This document shows positions 57,576-64,000 of a stretch of 64,000 nt of DNA, one piece after another. Made by a program: the position numbers and the translations under genes. Every line of letters starts with the position of its first letter. Position 1 is the first letter of the stretch. The DNA is taken from positions 19,955-83,954 of the forward strand of contig CAKQQY010000003.1 of assembly GCA_934271245.1 (NCBI GenBank), in the 5' to 3' direction. This DNA comes from an uncultured Clostridia bacterium (GTDB lineage: Bacteria; Bacillota; Clostridia; Christensenellales; Borkfalkiaceae). The notes below the pieces were generated by a model. That model was given only the letters and a program-made list of their open reading frames with translations. It did no database searches and was not told where the DNA came from.

Positions 57576-57604
57576 AAAGCCTACTTAACCGTAGGCTTTA
57601 TTTC
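57576..57604 (+). terminator. Hairpin after rplT
   Basis: AAAGCCTAC (57576-57584) pairs with GTAGGCTTT (57591-57599), followed by ATTTC. The T run is short, so partial readthrough into the methylase gene is possible. Confidence 0.65.
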
Positions 57605-57611
57605 GGTAAAA

Positions 57612-58340
57612 ATGATAACGTCAAGGCAGAACGCCGCGGTAAAAGAAATCAGGTCTTATAAGGACAAAAAGTTTCGCGATAAAGACGGGGTTTTCATTGC
57701 GGAAGGAATAAAACTCGTAAACGAAGGCATAAACTCGGGGTTTTTCGTAGAAAAACTCGTATGCACGGAGAAAACGGAACAACTGTTTTCTTCTTTTTCG
57801 GGCGAAAAAATCGTGCTTAAAGACGACGTTTATAAAAGCGTCAGTAACGAAACTACTCCGCAAGGGGCAATGGCGGTTATTAAAAAACCCGTATTGAAAG
57901 AATTCGGTTGCGACGGCAGCGCGATTCTGCTCGACGGGGTGGCGGACCCTTCTAACGTCGGCGCGATCGTGAGAACGGCGGCGGCAAGCGGATATACCGA
58001 CTTGTATTTTACCGAAGACTGCGCCGACCCCTTTTCGCCGAAAGCGGTAAGGGCGAGTATGGGCGGCATTTTCAGAGTAAAAGCGCATATCTCTACGAGA
58101 GATTATATAGCGGAAAATCTGAAAATTCCCTTTATTATAGCCGATATGGACGGGGAAAACGTGTTTTCCTTTAACAAAAAAGGCGATTTTTGCCTTGTAA
58201 TCGGCAACGAAGGCAACGGCGTAAGCGAAAAAATAAGAAAAAAAGCAAGTTACACCGTAAGCATACCCATGGAAAACGGAATGGAAAGCCTTAACGCTTC
58301 CGTTTCGGCAGGGATACTTATGTATTTATTGAAAAAATAA
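57612..58340 (+). CDS. TrmH/SpoU family RNA 2'-O-methyltransferase
   Basis: The 242-residue protein starts MITSRQNAAVKEIRSYKDKK (substrate-binding domain). The SPOUT motifs follow: LLDGVADPSNVGAIVRTAAA (motif 1), CLVIGNEGNGVS (motif 2) and SIPMENGMESLNASVSAGIL (motif 3), forming the knotted SAM site. It methylates a ribose in rRNA or tRNA; RlmB-like or TsnR-like specificity cannot be decided. It starts 41 bases after rplT. No Shine-Dalgarno sequence precedes the ATG, although the N-terminus is the typical one. yebC follows after 10 bases. Confidence 0.88.
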   Translation: MITSRQNAAVKEIRSYKDKKFRDKDGVFIAEGIKLVNEGINSGFFVEKLVCTEKTEQLFSSFSGEKIVLKDDVYKSVSNETTPQGAMAVIKKPVLKEFGCDGSAILLDGVADPSNVGAIVRTAAASGYTDLYFTEDCADPFSPKAVRASMGGIFRVKAHISTRDYIAENLKIPFIIADMDGENVFSFNKKGDFCLVIGNEGNGVSEKIRKKASYTVSIPMENGMESLNASVSAGILMYLLKK

Positions 58341-58350
58341 GGAGAAAAAT

Positions 58351-59091
58351 ATGTCAGGTCATAGCCATGCGGCGAATATCGCAGTAAAAAAAGCAAAGAC
58401 GGACGCTATTAAAGGCAGAATATTTACCAAAGTAGGAAGAGAAATCGCGGTCGCCGCGAAAAACAATCCCGATCCTACCACCAACAGCAAACTTGCGGAC
58501 GCTATCGCGAAAGCCAAATCCGTAAATATGCCTAACGACAACATAAAAAGATGTATCGCTAAGGCTTCCGGTGAACTTTCGGGCGCTACTTACGAAGAAT
58601 TGACTTACGAAGGATACGGTCCCGCGGGCAGCGCGGTTATCGTTAAAGCGCTTACCGACAATAAAAACCGTACGGTAGACTTCGTTCGTACCGTTATGAG
58701 AAAACACGGCGGTTCGCTCGGCAACGCGGGCTGCGTTTCCTTTACGTTTACAACTAAAGGCGTTATCGCTATCGAACGCACCCCCGATCTCGACGAAGAT
58801 CAGGTTATGGAATACGCCTTAGACGCCGGCGCGGACGATTTTATCGCAAGCGACGACGCTTTCACCGTTCACACTTCCGTTGCAAACTTCTCTTCGGTAA
58901 GAAAATATCTCGAAGAAAAGGGACTTAACTTCTTCGAAGCGGAAATCAAAATGTTGCCGCAAAACGTCGTTACGTTGCAGGGGGACGATCTCGCTAAATT
59001 CCAAAGACTCGTCGACGCTTTAGAAGACCTTGACGACGTTCAGGACGTTTACCATAACGTAGACCTTCCCGAAGAAGACGAAGAAGAATAA
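58351..59091 (+). CDS. YebC/PmpR family (TACO1-like) protein
   Basis: The 246-residue protein starts MSGHSHAANIAVKKAKTDAI, a variant of the GHSKWANI signature. It has NDNIKRCIAKASGE, YEGYGPAGSAVIVKALTDNK and CVSFTFTTKGVI, and ends in acidic residues. The family was annotated as transcriptional regulators; recent work links YebC proteins to translation of proline stretches. Ribosome site AAGGAG. It is cotranscribed with the methylase gene and lies two genes before the recombination block ruvCAB, a frequent neighbourhood. Confidence 0.92.
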   Translation: MSGHSHAANIAVKKAKTDAIKGRIFTKVGREIAVAAKNNPDPTTNSKLADAIAKAKSVNMPNDNIKRCIAKASGELSGATYEELTYEGYGPAGSAVIVKALTDNKNRTVDFVRTVMRKHGGSLGNAGCVSFTFTTKGVIAIERTPDLDEDQVMEYALDAGADDFIASDDAFTVHTSVANFSSVRKYLEEKGLNFFEAEIKMLPQNVVTLQGDDLAKFQRLVDALEDLDDVQDVYHNVDLPEEDEEE

Positions 59092-59190
59092 TTTTTCATA
59101 CGGTATAAAATTTCGGTTAATGCCTATACTTAACCTTGTCGGCGATAAGGTTAATCGACCTTAATGAAAATTATTTGAAGATTACCATCA

Positions 59191-59233
59191 AAATATCGTC
59201 GTTTATATACCGATAAAACGGCGATATTTTTTA
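59191..59233 (+). terminator. Terminator after yebC
   Basis: AATATCG-T-CGTTTAT pairs with ATAAAACGGCGATATT (59192 to 59227, one bulge), followed by TTTTTAT. Confidence 0.75.
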
Positions 59234-59254
59234 TCCCCTTTTTACCGGAAAAGT

Positions 59255-59283
59255 AAGGGCGTTTATAACCGCCCTTATTTTTG
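59255..59283 (+). terminator. Second terminator in the yebC-htrA gap
   Basis: AAGGGCG (59255-59261) pairs with CGCCCTT (59270-59276), followed by ATTTTTG. Confidence 0.75.
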
Positions 59284-59356
59284 TTTTTAAAGTTTTCAAA
59301 AGTTTTTTTGCCGTTTTAAGTATTATTTAAGGTTTTGGGTGTATTATTTAGATAAT

Positions 59357-59434
59357 GCGAGCGTTGAACCGTTCTTCGAACGTTTCGGGGCTATTCGCCC
59401 CACGCGAATTTTTATTCTAAAAATTCGCACGCTC
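59357..59434. ncRNA. Cloverleaf-like element of three hairpins closed by an outer stem
   Basis: Outer arms GAGCGT (59359-59364) and ACGCTC (59429-59434) enclose three perfect hairpins: CGTTC-TTC-GAACG (59370-59382), GGGGC-TATTC-GCCCC (59387-59401) and GCGAATTTTT-ATTCT-AAAAATTCGC (59404-59428). The shape resembles a four-way junction, but no tRNA anticodon or T-loop sequence fits. It may be an RNA or a DNA-level repeat. Strand not determined. Confidence 0.4.
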
Positions 59435-59456
59435 TATTGAAATTTGGCGCAAAAAG

Positions 59457-59485
59457 TTGATAAATTTTAAAAATATATTTATTAT
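59457..59485 (+). promoter_or_regulatory. Promoter of the HtrA-like gene
   Basis: TTGATA (59457-59462), 17-base spacer, TATTAT (59480-59485). Confidence 0.65.
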
Positions 59486-59529
59486 CGGTAAAAAATCTGT
59501 TAAAATATAAAAAGATAAAGGAGAGAGAA

Positions 59530-60810
59530 ATGAAGAAATTTATAAAAACGATTTCCGTTTTAATTTTATCTTTGATTATGTGCTTCGGCGTTGCCGGCTG
59601 TAATTTTATAGACAATTCGGGTAACGGCTCTTATTCGGGAAGCGTTTATCCCGATTCCAAACAACTTTCCGAAAACGTTACCATTACCGAAAACGAAACG
59701 GAAGAAAAGCCTTCGCTTATAAAAGCGGTGGAAAAAGTCGCAAGGTCGGTCGTCGCAATAAGAATAACCAAAGGTTCGAGCAGCGGCGGCGGTTCGGGCG
59801 TTATAGTCGATATAGACGACGGCGTTAACGCCGAAAACGTTTATTATATAATCACCTGTCACCACGTCGTAAGCGGCGGCGGCAATATAGACGTTTACGT
59901 TCCCGACGTCAACGGCAGAAACTACGGCGATGACGATTACGATACGAAATACGCGTTCAGCGGCGTTATCGATAACAAAATCCATAACGATAAAGCGGTA
60001 AGGCTCGTCGGCGGCGACAAAACTTCCGACGTCGCGGTGTTAAAACTTGTCCTTCCCGACAATTCTTACGATATAGTCACCGCTAAAATTCCCACCGACG
60101 ATTACGTTACGAAAGTCGGGGAAGAAGTGTTTTCCGTCGGTAACCCCACGGGCGAACTTCCCGGCACGGTTTCGCACGGAATCGTAAGTTATATCAACAG
60201 AAAAGCCAGCGTGGATTCCGTCGGCGAAATGACGCTTAACCAGATAGACGTACAGATAAACCCCGGTAATTCGGGCGGCGGACTGTTTAACTATTACGGC
60301 GAACTCGTAGGAATTACCAACGCCGGCAATACCGACTACGACGGAATTAACTTCGCTATTCCGCTTACCGTTCCCGTAAATGAAGAAAAAGGCGTGGATA
60401 ACGGATTTAAAAATATTTCCAGACAACTTATCGCTTCCGCCACGGAAAACAATTACGGTTATATTTCGGGCAGATGGGCGCTCGGCGTTTCCGTCGGTGA
60501 AGAGACCAACCGCTACTCGGGAAGTTACGTTTACGTTTCGGGAGTAGAGGAATACGGCAATTTCGCAATCGCGGGGATAAAAGCCAACGATATGATAAAT
60601 TCCGTAACTTATAACGGCAAAACGCACGTCGTAACCACCGTTTCGTCTTTTTCGAAAATAGTTACCGATATGAAAAACTATATTAAAGTGGGCGACGAAA
60701 TAACCGTGAACGTTTCGAGACATACTCTTTCCGTTAAAACCACTGCCGATATAAAAGTAACGTTGTATCAATATATTTTCTGTAACACGGGGTATACGCC
60801 CGCTCCTTAA
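59530..60810 (+). CDS. HtrA-like S1C serine protease, lipoprotein
   Basis: The 426-residue protein has a lipoprotein signal ending in VAGC (Cys24), unusual because most HtrA proteins are anchored by a membrane helix. After a ~35-residue linker comes the trypsin-like domain with His111 (ITCHHVV), Asp166 (KTSDVAVL) and Ser247 (NPGNSGGG), a complete triad. A C-terminal PDZ-like region follows (about 320-410; GIKANDMINSV). It would degrade or refold damaged envelope proteins outside the membrane. Ribosome site AAAGGAGAG; the gene has its own promoter and terminator. Confidence 0.9.
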   Translation: MKKFIKTISVLILSLIMCFGVAGCNFIDNSGNGSYSGSVYPDSKQLSENVTITENETEEKPSLIKAVEKVARSVVAIRITKGSSSGGGSGVIVDIDDGVNAENVYYIITCHHVVSGGGNIDVYVPDVNGRNYGDDDYDTKYAFSGVIDNKIHNDKAVRLVGGDKTSDVAVLKLVLPDNSYDIVTAKIPTDDYVTKVGEEVFSVGNPTGELPGTVSHGIVSYINRKASVDSVGEMTLNQIDVQINPGNSGGGLFNYYGELVGITNAGNTDYDGINFAIPLTVPVNEEKGVDNGFKNISRQLIASATENNYGYISGRWALGVSVGEETNRYSGSYVYVSGVEEYGNFAIAGIKANDMINSVTYNGKTHVVTTVSSFSKIVTDMKNYIKVGDEITVNVSRHTLSVKTTADIKVTLYQYIFCNTGYTPAP

Positions 60811-60828
60811 AAATCAAAAATAAAAACA

Positions 60829-60860
60829 CTGCGTCGGCAAACTCTTGCCGACGCTTTTTA
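60829..60860 (+). terminator. Terminator of the HtrA-like gene
   Basis: GCGTCGGCAA (60831-60840) pairs with TTGCCGACGC (60845-60854), followed by TTTTTA. Confidence 0.9.
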
Positions 60861-60873
60861 TAAGCCGTTTTCA

Positions 60874-60902
60874 TTGACTTTTCATACAAAAAAAAGTAAA
60901 AT
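60874..60902 (+). promoter_or_regulatory. ruvCAB promoter, 8 bases from the start codon
   Basis: TTGACT (60874-60879), 17-base spacer, TAAAAT (60897-60902). The ruvC ATG is at 60911 with no ribosome site between, so the transcript should be leaderless. Confidence 0.75.
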
Positions 60903-60910
60903 AAAATCGT

Positions 60911-61405
60911 ATGACTATATTAGGTTTCGACCCCGGTCTGGCGACGCTCGGTTACGGGGTGATAAAAGTTGATAACGGCGGAAAGGCGGAAATGGTGGAC
61001 TACGGAATAATTTCCACGCCGAAAGAAAAAAATCTGCCCGAAAGACTCGTTTTACTTGAAAAAGGGGTAAAACAGGTTATCGAAGTGTTTAAACCGGACG
61101 AAATCGCCATAGAAGAACTGTTCTTCGCAAAAAACGTCACCACGGGTATAAACGTCGCCCACGCAAGGGGGGTTATACTTCTCACCGCGATAAAGGAATG
61201 CGGCAGAATTTACGAATACACGCCCTTGCAGATAAAACAGGCTTTGACCGGTTACGGCAGAGCCGATAAACACCAGATTCAGGCTATGGTAAAAACCTTT
61301 TTGCGGTTGAAATCCATTCCGCGCCCCGACGACGCCGCCGACGCGCTCGCCGTCGCGCTCACTCATTCTCAGACGAACAAACTCGGCGGTCTTTTCAAGA
61401 TTTAA
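60911..61405 (+). CDS. ruvC: Holliday junction resolvase RuvC
   Basis: The 164-residue RNase H-fold nuclease has all four acidic residues in place: Asp7 (GFDPGLATLGYG), Glu68 (IAIEELFFAKN), and Asp141 and Asp144 (DDAADALAVAL). It cuts four-way junctions in concert with RuvAB, encoded directly downstream (9 and 9 bases apart). No Shine-Dalgarno sequence; the -10 box ends 8 bases before the ATG. The conserved protein start supports this ATG. Confidence 0.96.
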   Translation: MTILGFDPGLATLGYGVIKVDNGGKAEMVDYGIISTPKEKNLPERLVLLEKGVKQVIEVFKPDEIAIEELFFAKNVTTGINVAHARGVILLTAIKECGRIYEYTPLQIKQALTGYGRADKHQIQAMVKTFLRLKSIPRPDDAADALAVALTHSQTNKLGGLFKI

Positions 61406-61414
61406 GGAGATAAA

Positions 61415-62002
61415 ATGATAGGGTACATTAAAGGCAACCTTTTATACGGAGAAAACGGAACGGTTCTTCTGGAAACCAACGGCGTTGGTTACGAAATAAT
61501 CTGTTCCGCAAGCGTTTACGTTAAACTGTTGGAAAACGGCGGCGGCGAAGTTTATACTTACACGTCCGTCCGTGACGACGGAATTTTCCTTTACGGGTTT
61601 TCCGATTTAAAAGAAAAAAACCTTTTCTTAAAACTTATATCCGTTTCGGGCGTGGGGCCTAAAATGGGCATAACCGTGCTTTCGAATATGAACCTTGCCA
61701 AAATCACGGCGGCGATAGCCACGTCGGACGTAAAAACCCTTTCTTCCATAAAAGGGTTAGGCAAAAAGACCGCTGAAAGAATAGTTTTGGAACTCCGCGA
61801 AAAAATGGACGAAGAAAGGCTTGCGGAAGAAACTTCGGAAACGACGATTATAACGGATTGCGTAAACGACGACGCTCTTACCGCCCTTATGGGGTTAGGC
61901 TTTACCAAAGCGGAATGCGTAAAAGCGCTTAAAGAAGCGGCGTTGAGCGGTTGCGTAAGCGTCGAAGAATCTATCGCTTACGCCTTAAGACACATAAGAT
62001 AG
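61415..62002 (+). CDS. ruvA: Holliday junction DNA helicase subunit RuvA
   Basis: The 195-residue protein starts MIGYIKGNLL (OB-fold domain I). The helix-hairpin-helix pair in domain II is VSGVGPKMGITVLSN and IKGLGKKTAERIVLEL. An acidic linker precedes a small domain III (ALMGLGFTKAECVKAL), which contacts RuvB. It binds the junction as a tetramer. Ribosome site AAGGAG. Confidence 0.96.
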   Translation: MIGYIKGNLLYGENGTVLLETNGVGYEIICSASVYVKLLENGGGEVYTYTSVRDDGIFLYGFSDLKEKNLFLKLISVSGVGPKMGITVLSNMNLAKITAAIATSDVKTLSSIKGLGKKTAERIVLELREKMDEERLAEETSETTIITDCVNDDALTALMGLGFTKAECVKALKEAALSGCVSVEESIAYALRHIR

Positions 62003-62011
62003 GGGGCTTAA

Positions 62012-63010
62012 ATGGAAGAAGAAAGAATCGTAACCAGTACCTTCGAACAGGGCGATAACGAAATAGAAAACGTTTTAAGACCCAAATCGATGGAAGGTTA
62101 CGTCGGACAGAATAAAGCCAAAGATAACCTTGCGGTGAGCATCGCCGCGGCGAAAAAACGGGGCGACGCGCTCGACCACGTTCTTTTGTACGGTCCCGCG
62201 GGGCTCGGTAAAACCACGCTCGCGCACATAATCGCCGCAGAACTCGGCACGCAGATAAGAATTACTTCGGGACCCGCTATAGAAAGGTCGGGGGATCTGG
62301 CGGCAATACTTACCAACCTTAACGAAAACGACGTTTTGTTCATCGACGAAATACATAGATTAAACCATAACGTGGAAGAAATTTTATACCCCGCTATGGA
62401 AGACTTTATGCTGGACTTTATAATCGGTAAAGGGCCTTCGGCGAAAAACGTGCAGATACCTTTGCCGAAATTCACACTTGTCGGCGCGACCACAAAAGCG
62501 GGCATGCTTTCTTCTCCTTTGCGCGACAGATTCGGCGTTATTTTAAGGCTGGAAAACTATTCGGACGAAGAACTTACCGAAATAGTTACCCGTTCGGCGA
62601 AAAAACTCGGCGCGGCGATAGACGATAAAGCCGCCGAAGAAATAGCGAAAAGAAGTCGCGGAACGCCGAGAATCGCCAACAGACTTCTTAAACGCGTGCG
62701 CGATTATTCCGTAGTCGCGGATCATTCCGAAATAGAACTTTCCGACGCGAAAGGCGCCTTGTCTATGCTCGAAATAGACGAACTCGGTCTTGATTACACC
62801 GATATTCGGCTTATGCGATCCATGGCGGAAAAGTTCCGCGGAGGACCGTGCGGACTCGACACCGTCGCCGCAATGATAAACGAAGACGCCAACACCATAG
62901 AAGACGTTTACGAACCGTATCTGTTGCAGTTGGGTTTTATCTCACGCACGCCGCGCGGTAGAATTCTTACCGAAGCGGGATACGAACACATAGGATTAAA
63001 AAAGGATTAA
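62012..63010 (+). CDS. ruvB: Holliday junction DNA helicase subunit RuvB
   Basis: The 332-residue AAA+ motor has Walker [12 protein letters not shown] near residue 65, Walker [11 protein letters not shown], sensor 1 [11 protein letters not shown], the arginine finger region PLRDRFG, and the C-terminal winged helix ending [17 protein letters not shown]. It drives branch migration with RuvA. Ribosome site is a weak AGGGGG; queA follows one base after the stop. Confidence 0.97.
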   Translation: MEEERIVTSTFEQGDNEIENVLRPKSMEGYVGQNKAKDNLAVSIAAAKKRGDALDHVLLYGPAGLGKTTLAHIIAAELGTQIRITSGPAIERSGDLAAILTNLNENDVLFIDEIHRLNHNVEEILYPAMEDFMLDFIIGKGPSAKNVQIPLPKFTLVGATTKAGMLSSPLRDRFGVILRLENYSDEELTEIVTRSAKKLGAAIDDKAAEEIAKRSRGTPRIANRLLKRVRDYSVVADHSEIELSDAKGALSMLEIDELGLDYTDIRLMRSMAEKFRGGPCGLDTVAAMINEDANTIEDVYEPYLLQLGFISRTPRGRILTEAGYEHIGLKKD

Positions 63011-63011
63011 A

Positions 63012-64000
63012 ATGAAAACGAGCGATTTCGATTATTATCTTCCCGAAGAACAAATCGCGCAGACTCCGGCAGAACCGAGAGATTCTTCCAGACTGCTCGT
63101 GTACGACAGGGAAAAGGACGAAATATACCATAAACACTTTTACGATATAGTCGATTTTTTAAAAGATGGCGACGTACTCGTAAGAAACAACACCAAAGTT
63201 TTGCCGGCGAGAATTTTCGCTTACACCGAGAACGGCGGAAAAGTGGAAGTTCTGCTTTTAAAAAGGTTTAACCTTACCGATTGGGAAGTGCTTGTAAAAC
63301 CGGGCAAAAAGGCGAGAATCGGCGCGAAACTCACCGTATCGCAGGAACTTTCTCTCGTGGTAACGGATATTTTCGAAGAAAGCGGGTCGAGAAAGGTTAC
63401 TTTTAACTTCGACGGCGTTTTCGAAGACGTAATATCCCGTATCGGCGAAATGCCCTTGCCGCCTTATATAACCGAAAAAATTAAAGATAAAGAAAGGTAT
63501 CAGACGGTTTACGCCAAGGTAGACGGTTCTGCCGCCGCTCCCACCGCGGGGCTTCACTTTACCGACGCGCTTTTCGAAAAAATAAAGGCGAAAGGGGTAG
63601 AAGTGGTAGACGTTCTTCTTCACGTCGGGTTAGGAACTTTCCGCCCCGTGAAAGTAGATAACGTTTTGGAACACCACATGCACTCCGAGTATTACGAAAT
63701 CGGCGAAGAAGCCGCCGAAAGAATAAATAAAGCCAAAAAAGAAGGCAGAAGAATAATCGCCGTAGGCACGACGAGCGTCAGAACTCTCGAAAGCGCCGCC
63801 GACGAAAACGGTTTCGTTAAACCGATAAAAGGCAATACGGAAATTTTTATTTATCCTCCTTATAAATTTAAATGCGTGGACGCTCTGATTACTAACTTCC
63901 ACCTTCCCAAGTCCACGCTGATAATGTTGGTCGCATCCCTTACCGGCAGAGAAAAAATACTCGATATTTACAAAACCGCCGTAGAAGAGAAGTATAGGTT
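63012..64000 (+). CDS. queA: S-adenosylmethionine:tRNA ribosyltransferase-isomerase QueA, 3' end outside window
   Basis: The ATG at 63012 begins [20 protein letters not shown], the classical QueA start. Further hallmarks are [63 protein letters not shown] and [14 protein letters not shown]. The frame is open to the last base (about 329 residues), and the family is ~340 long, so only about a dozen residues are missing. QueA adds the epoxycyclopentane group to preQ1 in tRNA; QueH (22502) then reduces it. Coupled to ruvB, a common arrangement. Confidence 0.96.
   Translation, partial: MKTSDFDYYLPEEQIAQTPAEPRDSSRLLVYDREKDEIYHKHFYDIVDFLKDGDVLVRNNTKVLPARIFAYTENGGKVEVLLLKRFNLTDWEVLVKPGKKARIGAKLTVSQELSLVVTDIFEESGSRKVTFNFDGVFEDVISRIGEMPLPPYITEKIKDKERYQTVYAKVDGSAAAPTAGLHFTDALFEKIKAKGVEVVDVLLHVGLGTFRPVKVDNVLEHHMHSEYYEIGEEAAERINKAKKEGRRIIAVGTTSVRTLESAADENGFVKPIKGNTEIFIYPPYKFKCVDALITNFHLPKSTLIMLVASLTGREKILDIYKTAVEEKYR

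Larger units (their letters stand above)
59092..59529 (+). other. Intergenic region with two terminators and a multi-hairpin element
   Basis: This is the longest gap in the window (438 bases). It holds a hairpin TTAACCTT/AAGGTTAA near 59129-59153, two terminators (59191-59233, 59255-59283), a three-hairpin element (59357-59434) and the htrA-like promoter (59457-59485). No open frame with a ribosome site is visible. Confidence 0.6.

Noticed and set aside
59357..59434. Cloverleaf element as a tRNA gene
   Set aside because: Arm lengths and loop sequences do not fit: a 10-pair last hairpin, no T-loop consensus and no CCA-proximal 7-pair stem.

Overview
The window reads as a continuous piece of chromosome from a spore-forming member of the Clostridia (Bacillota). 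Supporting evidence: AddAB instead of RecBCD, SpoIIID, HrcA/CIRCE-controlled groESL, DegV proteins, YceD-RpmF, a YlbM/TmcAL homologue, an archaeal-type AspRS, AG-rich Shine-Dalgarno sequences, and sigma-A promoters with 17-base spacers in front of most transcription units. An uncultured gut lineage near the Christensenellales would fit, but that is a guess. I found no rRNA, tRNA, CRISPR array, insertion sequence or prophage.

Layout. 1-6.3 kb: carbohydrate locus with the end of a glycosidase-like gene, a large glycosidase-like protein, an enolase-superfamily dehydratase, an SDR dehydrogenase, a UlaG-like lactonase and an organophosphate-type transporter. 6.4-6.6 kb: a 23-residue membrane microprotein with its own terminator. 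6.6-10.6 kb: operon of an Old-Yellow-Enzyme/dienoyl-CoA-reductase-like flavoprotein and the two subunits of aconitase X. 10.6-23.1 kb: small membrane protein, lipoprotein, addBA, unknown membrane protein, ferritin-like protein, a BY-kinase/PHP-phosphatase pair, peptidase E and queH. 23.1-31 kb: rpsB-tsf, tmcAL, pta-ackA, yceD-rpmF, rqcP-ispDF. 31-43.5 kb: rpoBC, then rpsL-rpsG-fusA and tuf. 43.7-49.5 kb: spoIIID, an ABC transporter whose binding protein looks circularly permuted, an HPr-kinase-like/PqqD-like pair, a DUF1846 gene and a structured intergenic element. 49.5-64 kb: groESL, aspS, two DegV genes flanking plsX, infC-rpmI-rplT, a TrmH-type methylase, yebC, an HtrA-like lipoprotein, ruvCAB and the start of queA.

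How the genes work together. Much of the window is core information processing: transcription (rpoBC), translation (rpsB, tsf, rpsL, rpsG, fusA, tuf, infC, rpmI, rplT, aspS, rpmF), tRNA and rRNA modification (queH, queA, tmcAL, trmH-like) and recombination (addBA, ruvCAB). Between these lie accessory blocks. The points most worth a second look are: (1) the circularly permuted ABC binding protein with a leader resembling a riboswitch or attenuator; (2) the AcnX plus ene-reductase-like operon; (3) two multi-stem structured elements, at 49279-49411 and 59357-59434; (4) apparently leaderless addB and ruvC, with the start codon 6-8 bases after the -10 box; (5) the microprotein at 6411; (6) the orphan HPr-kinase-like/PqqD-like pair.
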